Assembly: GCF_002980495.1 (NCBI RefSeq)
Contig: NZ_PVBR01000019.1
Span: forward strand, 38,691 to 102,690
Reading direction: 5' to 3'
DNA from: Phyllobacterium phragmitis
GTDB lineage: Bacteria > Pseudomonadota > Alphaproteobacteria > Rhizobiales > Rhizobiaceae
Length of the DNA: 64,000 bases
Positions 39,829 to 49,662 of this stretch are shown here, piece after piece. The translations under genes were made by a program, and so were the position numbers. Positions within the stretch are counted from its first letter, which is position 1, and each line of letters starts with the position of its first letter. Under the pieces are notes generated by a model, which ran no database searches, had not been told where the DNA came from, and worked only from the letters and a program-made list of their open reading frames with translations.

Positions 39829-42219
39829 GTGCTGACCGTATATAATTGCATTGTAAACGAGCATGATCTGAGGCTGGTTTTCCTGGCCGCGGCCGTTTGT
39901 GCGCTGGCCTCGTTTGCTGCAGTCAATCTTCTGCGCCATGCCCGCAGGTCGAGCGCCAGGACGTTGTGGCTGTCGGTTGCGGCTGTTTCATGCGGTTTCG
40001 GCATATGGGCCACGCATTTTATCGCGATGCTGGCGTTTTCCCCCGACCTTCCGCAGGGTTACGACATCACGCTTGCGGCCCTATCGCTGGTCATCGCAGT
40101 TGCTATGACCGGCCTCGGCGGTCTGGTCGCGGTGACGAGCCGGGTGTCTTATGGCGATCTGCTGGGCGGTGGTATCGTCGGCGGCGGCATCGCGGCGATG
40201 CATTTCACCGGGATGGCGGCTTTCAAGACCACGGGACAAATCGTCTGGAATCCTGCATTCGTCGTGGTCGCCATCGTGCTGGGGCTGGTTCTCGGCGCTG
40301 CTGCCATGCGCACCGCACTGCTCGCCGGCGGTGGGATGAAGAGCAGGATCGCCGGCGCGGCGCTCCTTACCCTCGCCATATGCAGCCATCATTTCGTTGC
40401 GATGAGCGCCATTTCCATTCTACCTGACAGCTCAATTGATGTTCCGGCCACTGCAATCGCCTCCAGTTGGCTTGCGGTCGCAATCGCGCTGGCCAGCATC
40501 ATCATTCTCATGTCGGCGCTGGCGGGCCTCGCCGTCGACATGCGGAGCCGCCGGACCGCCGTGGAAATGGACCGGATGCGCAAACTGGTCAACGCCGCCG
40601 TCGAAGGTCTCGTCATCTGCGATGGAGACATCATCATCACCGCCAATGAGAGTTTTTCCGCCCTCTCCGGCATCGATAGCCCATCGCTCATCGGGACTTC
40701 GATCCGATCGATTCTGCCCGACCCCCATGTCCGCACCAGGCTTGGAAGCGATCACAACGAGGTGCTGGAGGCGGATCTGATCGCAGCCGGCGATGCGCTG
40801 ATACCGGTGGAACTGATCGCCCAGAACATCGAATTCGGCGGAAGGCGGCACCGCGCCATTGCCATTCGCGATCTGCGGGCCCGCAAAGCGGCGGAGGCGC
40901 ATATCAGCTATCTCGCTCATCACGACATGCTGACCGGACTGCCGAACCGCCGCAGCTTTTCAGCGAGGCTCGATCAGCTGATCGCCACTATGGATATCAG
41001 GGGTGAAAAACGCGTTGCCCTGCTTTGCCTCGATCTCGACCGCTTCAAGGAGATCAACGATCTCTTCGGCCATGCCGCGGGCGACACTATACTGCAGAAG
41101 GTGGCGGAAACCATCAGCCGTCTGCTGGACAGCGAGGATATGCTGGCCCGTCTGGGCGGCGACGAATTCGCCATCATCATGCCCGGCGTCACCAGCACTG
41201 CGGCGGTCAGCCGGCTGGCGGAAAATATTCTCGACGCCCTCCAGTCCGAAAACGAGAAATCCCCGATGCGATCGATCGTATCGAGCAGCATCGGCATTGC
41301 CATCTATCCGATCGACGGCACCGATCGCGAGACATTGCTTTCGCATGCGGATACGGCGCTTTACCGCTCCAAGGCCGAGGGACGGAACACTTATCGTTTC
41401 TTTGAAGCGAAAATGGGCGAGGAGACGAGAGAACGTCGGCTGATCGAGCATGAATTGCGCCAAGCCATGTCTCGCGGTGAGCTCAAGCTGGTGTATCAGC
41501 CGCAGGTGCAGATCGACAGCGGTGAAATCATCGGCTTCGAGGCCTTGATGCGCTGGCACAACCGGTTGCGCGGCGATGTGCCTCCGAGCATTTTCATACC
41601 CATCGCCGAGGAAAGCGGCCTTATCATACAGCTTGGCGATTGGGCCTTGCTGGAGGCCTGCCGCGAGGCCGCCTCGTGGGAAGAACCATTGACGGTGGCT
41701 GTGAATATCTCAGGCGTCCAGCTCCACAGCCAGGGGTTCGCGCAAAAGATTCATGATGTGCTGCTCAAGACGGGCTTGCCACCGCACAGGCTGGAACTGG
41801 AGATCACCGAGACGGCGCTGATCAAGGACATGAACCGTGCATTGGGCACATTGCGGCAGGTGAAATCGCTCGGCGTCCGCGTCGCCATGGATGATTTCGG
41901 CACGGGCTATTCCTCACTGTCGAATATTCGGGCGTTTCCGTTCGATGTCATCAAGATCGATCGCTCGTTCATCAAATCGGTCGACAAGAATGCACAGGCC
42001 GCCGCCATCGTCAGGGCCGTTCTCGGGCTTGGCCGCGGGTTGGGCCTGCCCGTTCTGGCGGAGGGGATCGAAACCTCGGATGAATTGAAGTTCCTGATCG
42101 ATGAATTCTGCACCGCAGGGCAGGGCTTCCATCTCGGCGAGCCGGCTTCGATCGAGCATTTCGACCATATCGTCCACGCCAACAGTCATGTCGGGGAAAA
42201 GAAGGCCGCGGCGTCGTGA
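39829..42219 (+). CDS. MHYT-PAS-GGDEF-EAL c-di-GMP signalling protein
   Basis: About 796 residues. The N-terminal MHYT sensor has seven membrane helices and the repeated His/Met motifs THFIAM, MHFTGM and HHFVAM, proposed to bind metal or diatomic gas. A short PAS-like segment (about 250-350) follows. The GGDEF domain has an intact GGDEF active site (about 443) and the EAL domain has FEALMRW and [10 protein letters not shown], so both cyclase and phosphodiesterase activities are possible. I favour the GTG at 39,829 with GGAAGGGG upstream; a TTG 15 bases earlier is in frame. It ends 151 bases before tRNA-Arg. Confidence 0.9.
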   Translation: MLTVYNCIVNEHDLRLVFLAAAVCALASFAAVNLLRHARRSSARTLWLSVAAVSCGFGIWATHFIAMLAFSPDLPQGYDITLAALSLVIAVAMTGLGGLVAVTSRVSYGDLLGGGIVGGGIAAMHFTGMAAFKTTGQIVWNPAFVVVAIVLGLVLGAAAMRTALLAGGGMKSRIAGAALLTLAICSHHFVAMSAISILPDSSIDVPATAIASSWLAVAIALASIIILMSALAGLAVDMRSRRTAVEMDRMRKLVNAAVEGLVICDGDIIITANESFSALSGIDSPSLIGTSIRSILPDPHVRTRLGSDHNEVLEADLIAAGDALIPVELIAQNIEFGGRRHRAIAIRDLRARKAAEAHISYLAHHDMLTGLPNRRSFSARLDQLIATMDIRGEKRVALLCLDLDRFKEINDLFGHAAGDTILQKVAETISRLLDSEDMLARLGGDEFAIIMPGVTSTAAVSRLAENILDALQSENEKSPMRSIVSSSIGIAIYPIDGTDRETLLSHADTALYRSKAEGRNTYRFFEAKMGEETRERRLIEHELRQAMSRGELKLVYQPQVQIDSGEIIGFEALMRWHNRLRGDVPPSIFIPIAEESGLIIQLGDWALLEACREAASWEEPLTVAVNISGVQLHSQGFAQKIHDVLLKTGLPPHRLELEITETALIKDMNRALGTLRQVKSLGVRVAMDDFGTGYSSLSNIRAFPFDVIKIDRSFIKSVDKNAQAAAIVRAVLGLGRGLGLPVLAEGIETSDELKFLIDEFCTAGQGFHLGEPASIEHFDHIVHANSHVGEKKAAAS

Positions 42220-42370
42220 CGTGGGCTCGCCCAGCCGGCGGCATCGATGCAAATTTGCCCGGCGTCGCAGGCGATCTGCACAGCTTCATCGCCTGCAAGC
42301 GAAATTCGCCATTGAAGCGGCGGATGCCTTCGGCTAGAAACGCAACGCGCATCGGGTTCGCCCGATGTCT

Positions 42371-42447
42371 GCACCCGTAGCTCAGCTGGATAGAGTGCTG
42401 CCCTCCGAAGGCAGAGGTCACAGGTTCGAATCCTGTCGGGTGCGCCA
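42371..42447 (+). tRNA. tRNA-Arg (CCG)
   Basis: 77 bases forming a full cloverleaf: acceptor GCACCCG/CGGGTGC, D arm GCTC...GAGT, anticodon stem CTGCC/GGCAG with loop CTCCGAA (anticodon CCG at 42,405-42,407), T arm ACAGG-TTCGAAT-CCTGT, encoded CCA. Its 3' 30 bases are also antisense to the end of the recombinase gene. It is the integration site of the adjoining element and is left intact. Confidence 0.96.
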
Positions 42448-44076
42448 TTTCAGAACAGAACTATGAACGCCGAACGCCGCCGTTTTTACGCTTGAAGCGG
42501 CGACCAGCGTTCGCAGCAGTTCCGACTTCGATCCCATGATGCGAACCTCGTCGTCGGCGACTTCGACGCGCTGCGCCAGCGCACGCAGATGGTCGCGGCG
42601 GTAGCCGCCATCATCGAGTCGTATGCGTTCGCGGGCTTTGCGGGCGAAGCCCTTGAGCATATCGGGGGTGACGCCCTGATTGCCTGAACTGTCGAGCGCG
42701 AGCTGCGTGCGCTCCGCGTCGGCGGCGGCTTGATCCCGCAATGCCTTAAGGCTGGTCATACGCTCCTTCGCCATCGCGTCATCCTTGTCCACCATGCCGG
42801 CTTCGATGGCGTCAAAGAGACGGCCGAGCCGTTGGTCGGTTTCCGTGATTCGCCTGTAAAGCTCGGCAAGATGCTCTCGGCGGCGTTCGGTGCGCTCCTG
42901 CCGGCGGTCAATGACGCTGGCGAGGACGGTTTCCAGCCGTTTGGGCTGGAGAAGGCGATCCCCGATATGATCGGCGACAAGATGGTCCAGTTTGTCCATC
43001 GGGATCGTGCGGCCTTTGCAGCCGGTCTTGCCCTGCCGGGCCTTGGTTGAGCAGGTGTAGTAGCGATATGTCGCGCCCGTGCTGCCTCTGCCGGTGCGGA
43101 GCGTCATCGCGCCCCCGCATTTGGCGCAGAAGCAAATGCCGGTCAGCAGCGTGGGGCCGCTGGAGACGCGCGCCGGCGTCACCATGGGATTGCGGGATTT
43201 GAGACGGGCTTGTACCGCATCGAAAATCTCGCGCTCGATCAGAGGCGGCACCGCCATGATAGCGACCTCGCTCTCCGGCTTCTTCTCCCGGTCCTTGTGG
43301 GAGCGCGTGTTGAACCTGTGCTCGCCGATATAGGTCGTGCGGGTCAGGATCGCGTGGATTTGCGCCAGCCCCCAACGCCCGCCGTCGCGGGTGAAGAAAC
43401 GACGCTCATTGAGATAGGTGGCGATGGCCTTGACGCCCATCGCGCCGGACGTGCCGTCGCCTTCAAGGAACAGGCGGTAGATCATGCGCACGGTGTCGGC
43501 GTGCAGCGGGTCGATCTCCAGCTTCTTCTTGATCTTCGATCCCCGCTGCTCGGCCGCGACGATGCGATAGCCGATGGGCGGCCGTGCGCCGTTCCAGAAG
43601 CCTTGCCGGGCATTCTCGTTCATGGCGCGCAGGACGTGCTTGGCGTTCTCCTTGGACTGGTATTCATCGAACAGCGCCATGATCTGCCGCATCATCTGGT
43701 GCATGGGATCATCGCCCATTTCCTGCGTGATCGAGACCAGCTTGACGCCATTCTTCGCCAGTTTCCTGACGTAGAACTCCATCTCGAAGTGATCGCGGAA
43801 GAACCGACTGAACGAATGGACCACGACAATATCGAACGGCGCGGGCTTGGATGTGCCCGCCTCGATCATGTGCTGGAACTCCGGGCGCCTGTCGTTGGTG
43901 GCGGTTGCGCCCGGTTCAACATAGGTCTCAACGAGCTGGTAGCCGCGTTGCTCGCAATAGGCTTCACCCTGCCGCTTCTGGTCAGGAATGGAAATGTCAT
44001 GCTCGGCCTGCCGGGCAGTTGAGACGCGCAGGTAAAGCGCGGCACGGGCGGTAACGGTTGGGCTGTGCATGTTCAT
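42418..44076 (-). CDS. Large serine recombinase (integrase) of the element
   Basis: 552 residues. The resolvase domain begins AALYLRVST with catalytic Ser19; a recombinase domain follows, then a zinc ribbon (CFCAKCGG ... CKGR region, about 308-345), a coiled coil (about 380-450) and a C-terminal basic domain. The final WRTRQDSNL and TGA are antisense tRNA-Arg, so the integrated copy takes its tail from the host gene. It catalyses integration and excision. Its ATG overlaps the stop of the upstream regulator gene by four bases. The identity of the directionality factor is not visible. Confidence 0.93.
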   Translation of the reverse strand: MNMHSPTVTARAALYLRVSTARQAEHDISIPDQKRQGEAYCEQRGYQLVETYVEPGATATNDRRPEFQHMIEAGTSKPAPFDIVVVHSFSRFFRDHFEMEFYVRKLAKNGVKLVSITQEMGDDPMHQMMRQIMALFDEYQSKENAKHVLRAMNENARQGFWNGARPPIGYRIVAAEQRGSKIKKKLEIDPLHADTVRMIYRLFLEGDGTSGAMGVKAIATYLNERRFFTRDGGRWGLAQIHAILTRTTYIGEHRFNTRSHKDREKKPESEVAIMAVPPLIEREIFDAVQARLKSRNPMVTPARVSSGPTLLTGICFCAKCGGAMTLRTGRGSTGATYRYYTCSTKARQGKTGCKGRTIPMDKLDHLVADHIGDRLLQPKRLETVLASVIDRRQERTERRREHLAELYRRITETDQRLGRLFDAIEAGMVDKDDAMAKERMTSLKALRDQAAADAERTQLALDSSGNQGVTPDMLKGFARKARERIRLDDGGYRRDHLRALAQRVEVADDEVRIMGSKSELLRTLVAASSVKTAAFGVHSSVLKWRTRQDSNL

Positions 44077-44471
44077 GACCGATCTCCTATAGCCTTCCTC
44101 GGCTTTGCGCGGTCTATCAGGGGCAACGCCAGTTCCACGCGGTCATGCACCACCTTGGGCGCGAGCTTGCGGCCGTGGCCCGGCTCAAACCGCACAAGGC
44201 CATAGCTCTCCATGGTTTTCAGGGTGCGTGACAGATTGGAGCCGGCTCGGCCGGTGATTTCCGCCAGTTCTTCCAGCGATGCCGGGGCTTTCTCGGCGAT
44301 GACGCGAAGCAACTCGCGGTTCCCTGCCGACAGCACCTTGGCGAAGGATTCGGTCGAGGTGAACCACACCTTCGGATCGCCGGGCGCGGGCTTTTCCTCG
44401 CCCTTGGCAATCCGCATGGTGCGGGCCTTCATTTCTTCATAGTCGGCAATCCCGACTTTCAATGTGGTCAT
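44073..44471 (-). CDS. Winged-helix DNA-binding protein, probable TumA-type antitoxin
   Basis: 132 residues. The middle is a MarR-like winged helix (PASLEELAEITGRAGSNLSRTLKTMESYGLVRFE). The short N-terminal KVGIADYEEMKARTMRIAKGE and the placement right after a DUF6516-like gene match the HVO_A0114-type antitoxin partner of TumE toxins. It overlaps the upstream toxin gene and the downstream recombinase gene by four bases each. It probably neutralises the toxin and represses the operon. The family assignment rests on my recognition and gene order. Confidence 0.7.
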   Translation of the reverse strand: MTTLKVGIADYEEMKARTMRIAKGEEKPAPGDPKVWFTSTESFAKVLSAGNRELLRVIAEKAPASLEELAEITGRAGSNLSRTLKTMESYGLVRFEPGHGRKLAPKVVHDRVELALPLIDRAKPRKAIGDRS

Positions 44472-44821
44472 AGGGCACCTCGCTCCTTCAACACCGCGTC
44501 CACCGCCTGCCAGAAGTCGGCCAACAGCGTGGCCGCATCCTCGTAGGCGTAGGGCTTCACGGTCTGGAGACGATGCCGATGGTCCATCGGCTCACCCCTC
44601 CTGCCTCGTCCGACCGGATGGGCGTTGTCGAAGCCAACCAGCCGTTCGCCCGAAGGCCCGTGAAGCGTGAGCGAATAATCGAGACCGTGCGGCTTTTCCG
44701 GCGAGACCGGAACGCGGGTGACGACGAACTTCACCCAATAGCCGCCCTCGGGATCGACAAAGAGCATCTGTCCATCAAGGTCCAGAAGTGTGTCGAGGCC
44801 CGGATCACGATGCCCGCTCAC
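44468..44821 (-). CDS. DUF6516/TumE-like probable toxin
   Basis: 117 residues, compact, no membrane segment. Features: GQMLFVDPEGGYWVKFVVTR and the HGLDYSLTLHGPSGERLVGFDNAH block, ending in a helix with PYAYEDAATLLADFW. This is the pattern of the TumE toxin group, whose partner is an HTH protein encoded immediately after, as here. It starts with GTG, overlapping the upstream stop as GTGA. The biochemical target of such toxins is not something I can state from sequence. In an integrated element it would favour retention. Confidence 0.68.
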   Translation of the reverse strand: MSGHRDPGLDTLLDLDGQMLFVDPEGGYWVKFVVTRVPVSPEKPHGLDYSLTLHGPSGERLVGFDNAHPVGRGRRGEPMDHRHRLQTVKPYAYEDAATLLADFWQAVDAVLKERGAL

Positions 44822-45135
44822 GCCTTTTTCCTATCAGTTTGTGATAGGAATTGCAAGCTGTCATCCGGCTTTCTCGGGCTCAAGAGTTCGTCGAACACAT
44901 CGCCGAACCAACGCTCGAACACGTCAATCTCGGCCTCGGTGACGGGAATGTCCTCCGGCCAATCGTCCGTGACACGCATCCTCTGTCCATCCGGGCCGAG
45001 AAGTGGCGTGTCGCTGGCTCGCGTTCGGCCGTCCGGCGTGGGATCGTCGGCGTAATCGAAAAGATCGTCGGGAAGTGGTTCGGGGATCGACTGTCGCGGT
45101 CGCCCTTTGCGGGCGCGGCGGCGCTCTGCGCACAT
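44818..45135 (-). CDS. Hypothetical protein, first gene of the recombinase operon
   Basis: 105 residues, Arg-rich at the start (MCAERRRARKGRPRQ) and acidic later (DDLFDYADDPTPDG; DDWPEDIPVTEAEIDVFERWF). AAGGAGGA before ATG 45,135 is close to ideal; an in-frame extension further upstream is not protein-like. No family recognised. The basic-then-acidic design and position before the toxin-antitoxin-recombinase genes make an accessory regulator or excision factor conceivable, but nothing proves it. Confidence 0.6.
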   Translation of the reverse strand: MCAERRRARKGRPRQSIPEPLPDDLFDYADDPTPDGRTRASDTPLLGPDGQRMRVTDDWPEDIPVTEAEIDVFERWFGDVFDELLSPRKPDDSLQFLSQTDRKKA

Positions 45136-45160
45136 GGAATCCTCCTTGGTGCTGGTGGAC

Positions 45161-45183
45161 TCCGGGGCGTTCAAAACCCCGGA
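45161..45183 (-). terminator. Hairpin between the trb and recombinase operons
   Basis: Perfect 7-bp stem TCCGGGG / CCCCGGA with a nine-base loop. It separates DUF2274 from the recombinase operon start on the minus strand. No T-run follows, so it may attenuate rather than stop transcription. Confidence 0.35.
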
Positions 45184-45269
45184 ATTAAGCGAACCATGGA
45201 GGGCAGTCGGCGGCCTGTAGCGTGCCGCATTTGCGCCTATGCGCTCGCGGCACCCCTGCCGGAATGGGG

Positions 45270-45491
45270 TTAGCTGGCGGCTCGCCGTGCCTTGGCGAAA
45301 CCGCGATCCGTGGCGATGAAGTGTTGAAGCATCGGCACGATGAGTTTGGCGGGATCGGCGACGGGCTGGCCGCTCTGGCGGGCCAGCACCTCGGCATAGG
45401 CGATCAGATCGAGGTTGAGCGTTGCGGGCAGCTCCAGCATGACCTTCACGGGCTTGTCGTTGGGCAGCGGGCCAAGTTTCAGCTTGGTCAT
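45270..45491 (-). CDS. DUF2274 small protein
   Basis: 73 residues; KLKLGPLPNDKPVKVMLELPATLNLDLIAYAEVLARQ is typical of DUF2274, a ribbon-helix-helix-like protein found right after trbI in alphaproteobacterial conjugative elements. GGAGG lies five bases before ATG 45,491; a TTG two codons upstream overlaps the trbI stop. Function is unknown, possibly transcriptional control of transfer genes. Last gene of the trb operon. Confidence 0.8.
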   Translation of the reverse strand: MTKLKLGPLPNDKPVKVMLELPATLNLDLIAYAEVLARQSGQPVADPAKLIVPMLQHFIATDRGFAKARRAAS

Positions 45492-45493
45492 GG

Positions 45494-46621
45494 TCAACCT
45501 CCTGTCGGCTCGAACACAAGGTCGCGGGTCACGATGATCCTGACCGGGAAGCCGGGCCGGATGGTCAGCGTCGGCGCGACCTGCAACTGGCGCTGGACGA
45601 TCTGCTGGCCCGCCTGATTGACGGTATCCTGCGCCCCGTCACGGATGGCCCGGATCAGCCGGTCCTCGTCGCTCGTCGCCAGTTCCGTGCCGACAGCGAG
45701 CAGCGTGGACAGCCCTGCGGCCTTCATCAGATCCCACCAGTGATAATCGACGCCATCCTCAAGGCCGGCGTAGCCGCTGGCGTCTGCGCCCGGCAGGCGC
45801 TCCAGAACGATGGAACGGCCGCCCGGCAGGATCAGACGATTCCACACCAGCAACACGCGGCGCTGACCGAAGGTCACGCCGTCATCATATTGGCCGATGA
45901 TGCGCGTTCCCTGCGGGATCAGGAGCAGCGAGCCGGTGGGGCTGTCATAGACGTTCTCGGTGACTTGCGCGGTGATCTGCCCCGGAAGATCGGAACGGAT
46001 GCCGGTGATGAGCGCGGCGGGGATCACGGCGCCGGCTTGAAGGATGTAGGGCGAGGCCGGCGGCGCGACGCGATCCGGCGCGACGGTCTGACGGTCGACG
46101 GGTCCATTGAGGAAAGCCGCGTGCCGGTCCTGCGTCGCGGGCTGTCCGCCGAGGCCAAGACCGGCAAGGCCGGGCACGGCCGTCCCTGCCGGCGTTCCCG
46201 TGCGCGAGCCGGACTGGAAGAACACGTTGCTCAAGCGCGCGGCTTCTTCCTCGGCGCGGCGGCGTTCTTCTGCGGGATCGACGGCGGGCGTCGTCATGAC
46301 GGACGGCGCGACCGGCTGGCCCCTGTTCTGCGCGTCGAGGATCGGACGGCCCAAATCTCCGGGCAGCGCGGGGCCGAGCACTGGCCCCGTATAGTCGCGC
46401 GGCAGACCGGACAGTCCGTCCGCCGTGGGCCGGTTCTCGGTCGAATAGAGTTCTTCGCCTCCCGGTCCCGCATCGTGGGTCTGGAGTGCGTAGATCAGCG
46501 CCCCGCCGATGCCGAGCAAGGCGACAGCGCCGACGCCTGCCAGCATCTTGCGCGACAGGCGCGTGACGCGGGGCGTTTCGGCGCGCAGGCGCATGGGGGT
46601 GGCGGTATCGGTATCGCTCAT
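45494..46621 (-). CDS. trbI: TrbI, VirB10-like core-complex protein
   Basis: 375 residues: a cytoplasmic head, one membrane helix (about 27-46), a Pro-rich periplasmic linker and a C-terminal VirB10/TrbI domain (ILQAGAVIPAALITGI; LLLIPQGTRIIGQYD; GADASGYAGLEDGVDYHWW). It spans inner and outer membranes in the type IV secretion core with TrbG and TrbF. It overlaps trbG by four bases. Confidence 0.94.
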   Translation of the reverse strand: MSDTDTATPMRLRAETPRVTRLSRKMLAGVGAVALLGIGGALIYALQTHDAGPGGEELYSTENRPTADGLSGLPRDYTGPVLGPALPGDLGRPILDAQNRGQPVAPSVMTTPAVDPAEERRRAEEEAARLSNVFFQSGSRTGTPAGTAVPGLAGLGLGGQPATQDRHAAFLNGPVDRQTVAPDRVAPPASPYILQAGAVIPAALITGIRSDLPGQITAQVTENVYDSPTGSLLLIPQGTRIIGQYDDGVTFGQRRVLLVWNRLILPGGRSIVLERLPGADASGYAGLEDGVDYHWWDLMKAAGLSTLLAVGTELATSDEDRLIRAIRDGAQDTVNQAGQQIVQRQLQVAPTLTIRPGFPVRIIVTRDLVFEPTGG

Positions 46622-47619
46622 GAGGACGATCCTCCCGTGGTCGTGCTGGCTCGCTCTGCTGCTGCCTGCGTCGGGTTGATGCGGACGATCCTGACGACCT
46701 GCTGGCGGTTGCCGCTGCCAAGGCGCAACTCGGCCGCACCGAACAGCCTGTCTACGATCAGGATGTTCTGATGGATTCGGCTGTTGACGATCTGCGGTTC
46801 GCCGTTGGAGCCGAGCACGAAGATCGGCGGCATCTCGCCCTGCACGATCCCGGCCGGGAAGACGACATAGACGCGCCGGCCATCATCGAAGACGGAAACC
46901 GGCCGCCATGGCGGGCTGTCGCCCTGCACTTGCAAACCATAGCGATAGTTCCGCGCCGCCTCGGCCGGGATAACCGGGGCGGTCGGGATGGTCTGGCGCT
47001 GGCCGGCAGGCGGTGCGGGATAGGCCCATGCCACGGCCGGCATGTAGAGCGATTCTCGCGCGCGCAGCTCGAGCATGTAAGTGCGCCGGTCGGTGGTGAC
47101 GACAAGGTTCGTCGAAATGTCCGGCCGCGTCGGCTTCACGAGGATATGGACACGGCGGTTTGCACCGCTGCCGCTCTCGGTGTCGCCGATGATCCAGCGG
47201 GCGGTGTCGCCCGCCGCAATCGGCCCCGCGCCTGTCAGGCTCTCGCCCGGCTCCAGCGCGATCGTCGTGATCTGCCCGACTGCGGCATAGACCTGATAGA
47301 GCGCGCCTTCCGACCACGGATAAATCTGGATGGCGTTGTAGTAGCCTTCCCGGCGCGGCTCTACGCGAGCGGCTGCATTGGCGTTCTCGACGCGGCCGGT
47401 CGGCGTGCCTGCGGCGGTGCCGCCCCGCGCCACGGTCCATGCCGGGGGCACATGCAACTGCCGGGGCGTGTTGTCGGTCGCCGCCTCCTGCACGGTCGGC
47501 AACGGCGGCACGCTGGCGTCGTAGCTGAATTGCGGCGTCCGGTTGGTGGCGCAGCCTGCAAGCATGGTGGCCGAAAGCAGCACGGCCGCGATTGCCGGGG
47601 TGCGGGTGATCGTCCTCAT
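46618..47619 (-). CDS. trbG: TrbG, VirB9-like lipoprotein
   Basis: 333 residues with lipoprotein signal MLAGCATN (Cys about 22), then the CagX/VirB9 domain (YNAIQIYPWSEGALYQVYAA; RVHILVKPTRPDISTNLVVTTDRRTY). It forms the outer-membrane part of the mating channel. ATG 47,619 is chosen because it overlaps the trbF stop as ATGA; an in-frame start seven codons earlier lacks support. Confidence 0.94.
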   Translation of the reverse strand: MRTITRTPAIAAVLLSATMLAGCATNRTPQFSYDASVPPLPTVQEAATDNTPRQLHVPPAWTVARGGTAAGTPTGRVENANAAARVEPRREGYYNAIQIYPWSEGALYQVYAAVGQITTIALEPGESLTGAGPIAAGDTARWIIGDTESGSGANRRVHILVKPTRPDISTNLVVTTDRRTYMLELRARESLYMPAVAWAYPAPPAGQRQTIPTAPVIPAEAARNYRYGLQVQGDSPPWRPVSVFDDGRRVYVVFPAGIVQGEMPPIFVLGSNGEPQIVNSRIHQNILIVDRLFGAAELRLGSGNRQQVVRIVRINPTQAAAERASTTTGGSSS

Positions 47620-48305
47620 TGGCTCATCTCCCGCGACCACGAAATTGCGTTGACGTAGATGCCGAGCGGATTGGCGCGCAGGCCCTCGGCGTCACGCGGC
47701 GGCTGGATGACGATGGTGAGGATGGCCGTCCACCGCTCCGTGGTGGAAAGCTGACCATTCTCGAAATGACGTTCCGTCCACGCCACACGGAAGCTGTTGG
47801 GGGACGCCCGGATGACGCTCGACACCTCGACAGCGACCTGCTGGCGGCCGACCTTGGCGAAGGGATCGTTTGCCCTCGCGTAGTCGTTCAATGCTGCCGC
47901 GCCGCGATCCGTGGTCCATTCATAGGCGCGAAGCCAGTTCTGGCGGACAATGATCGCGTCGGCCGGGATCGCGCGCACCTGCTCGATGAAGCGGCCGAGA
48001 TGGAAAGCGATCTGCGGATCGGTTGGGCGATAGTCGGCGGCGGCCGGCGCAACGGTTTGCGCCTGACCTAGATTGTCCACCTGCACCACCCACGGCACCA
48101 CCGTCCCGCGCGCAGACTGCCAGACCAGCGCCGAGGCGAATCCGGCCGACAGGATCAGCGAACCGAACGCCATATAGCGCCAGTTTTTCGCCTGCACGCG
48201 GGCCGAGCCAATGCGCTCGTCCCATGCCTGCGCGGCTTTCTGATAGGGCGTCTCGGGTTCCGGCGATTTGCCGTAATGGGTTGCTGGTCGTTTGAAGATG
48301 CTCAT
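47616..48305 (-). CDS. trbF: TrbF, VirB8-like protein
   Basis: 229 residues: a short cytoplasmic N-terminus (ETPYQKAAQAWDERIGSARVQAKNW), one membrane helix (about 44-63), and a periplasmic VirB8-type domain (AWTERHFENGQLSTTERWTAIL; GIYVNAISWSREM). It acts as a scaffold of the type IV secretion inner-membrane complex. Overlaps trbL and trbG by four bases each. Confidence 0.93.
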   Translation of the reverse strand: MSIFKRPATHYGKSPEPETPYQKAAQAWDERIGSARVQAKNWRYMAFGSLILSAGFASALVWQSARGTVVPWVVQVDNLGQAQTVAPAAADYRPTDPQIAFHLGRFIEQVRAIPADAIIVRQNWLRAYEWTTDRGAAALNDYARANDPFAKVGRQQVAVEVSSVIRASPNSFRVAWTERHFENGQLSTTERWTAILTIVIQPPRDAEGLRANPLGIYVNAISWSREMSQ

Positions 48306-49660
48306 GAGGGGTCACTTTCGGAAAGGTTGACGGAGGAACCGGAGCCGTGGCTGTCGCCGGAGCGCACCGCATGGGCGGCCATGGTCGTGCCTTGGTTCAT
48401 GGCCTGCGAGCGCCGCATCTGCTGCGCCCAAGCGGGAGGGCTGCCGGCCGGGGCGGATGATGCGGCCGGGGCGGCGCTTGCGCCGCCGACCGTGCCCATC
48501 GACGATGTGCCGCCACCGGCGGCAAAGCCTGCGCGCGCGCCATCGGTGAAGCTGGACTTTACGGATTCGCTGGCACGCGCGGCGGCACGTTTCAGTGGCG
48601 AGACGGGGGCCGATCCTGCGGCGCGCGCGACACCGCCAAGGCCGGAAGCGACACCGGCCGCGCCGGACTGGCCGAGCGCGCCGACGCTATAGGCTGCGGT
48701 TGCCGCGCCCGCGGCCGTCGCGCCGCCGCGGACGGCCGCGGCCCCACCGGACAGGGCGGCAGCGCCGCCCTTCGCGGCGAGCATGGCCCCGCCGCCAGCG
48801 GCGACGCCTGCACCTGCAACCGCAAGCCCGGTTCCCACGGCTGCGCCCGCGCCGAGCTGCGGGCCGCCCGAGACGATGCCGTTGGCGATGCCGGGGCCGA
48901 AGATGCCGAGACCGAGCAGCGACAGTGCGGCGAGCACAATCGCCATGGCGTCGTCGATGGTCGGGGTCGCCCCGCCGAAACCTGCCGTGAACTGCGAAAA
49001 CAAGGTGCTGCCGATGCCGATGATGACGGCGAGCACCAGCACCTTGATGCCGGAGGACACCACGTTGCCCAAGACCTTCTCGGCCATGAAGGCAGTCTTG
49101 CCGAATAGGCCGAAGGGGATCAGCACAAAGCCGGCGAGCGTGGTCAGTTTGAACTCGATCAGGGTCACGAAAAGCTGGATGGCGAGGATGAAGAACGCCA
49201 GCACGACCAGCGCCCATGCGAACAGCAGGCACGCGATCTGGATGAAGTTCTCGAAGAAGGCGATCCAGCCCATCAGGTCGGAAATGGAGTCGAGCAGCGG
49301 GCGGCCGGCGTCGAGGCCGGTCTGCGCGACACGGCCCGGCCGCATCAGATCGGTGACGGAGAAGCTGGTCCCCGACGCCATGAGGCCGAGGCCGGCAAAG
49401 CTCTCGAAGACGATCCGGGCGAGGTTGTTCCAGTTGGAAATGATGTAGGCGAAGACGCCCACGAACAGGGTCTTCTTGACCAGACGGGCGATAATGTCGT
49501 CATTCGCGCCCCATGCCCAAAAGAGCGCGGCGAGCGTCACGTCGATGACAATGAGCGTCGTGGCGATGAAGGCCACCTCGCCGCCGAGCAGGCCGAACCC
49601 GCTGTCGATGTAGGAGGTGAAAACCCCGAGGAAATTGTCGATGACGCCCGTGTTGCCCAT
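48302..49660 (-). CDS. trbL: TrbL, VirB6-like inner-membrane protein
   Basis: 452 residues with about six membrane helices in the first 290 residues (GVIDNFLGVFTSYIDSGFGLL start; LTTLAGFVLIPFGLFGKTAF). A long Gly/Ala-rich low-complexity tail (about 275-370) and a Ser/Ala-rich end follow. It forms the inner-membrane pore of the mating channel. Four-base overlap with trbF; two bases after trbK. Confidence 0.93.
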   Translation of the reverse strand: MGNTGVIDNFLGVFTSYIDSGFGLLGGEVAFIATTLIVIDVTLAALFWAWGANDDIIARLVKKTLFVGVFAYIISNWNNLARIVFESFAGLGLMASGTSFSVTDLMRPGRVAQTGLDAGRPLLDSISDLMGWIAFFENFIQIACLLFAWALVVLAFFILAIQLFVTLIEFKLTTLAGFVLIPFGLFGKTAFMAEKVLGNVVSSGIKVLVLAVIIGIGSTLFSQFTAGFGGATPTIDDAMAIVLAALSLLGLGIFGPGIANGIVSGGPQLGAGAAVGTGLAVAGAGVAAGGGAMLAAKGGAAALSGGAAAVRGGATAAGAATAAYSVGALGQSGAAGVASGLGGVARAAGSAPVSPLKRAAARASESVKSSFTDGARAGFAAGGGTSSMGTVGGASAAPAASSAPAGSPPAWAQQMRRSQAMNQGTTMAAHAVRSGDSHGSGSSVNLSESDPS

Positions 49661-49662
49661 GG

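Noticed and set aside
42011..42448. Minus-strand ORF beginning [14 protein letters not shown] across the tRNA and the c-di-GMP gene
   Set aside because: Its first residues are the antisense translation of tRNA-Arg, a common false gene; the rest is antisense to the EAL domain gene.
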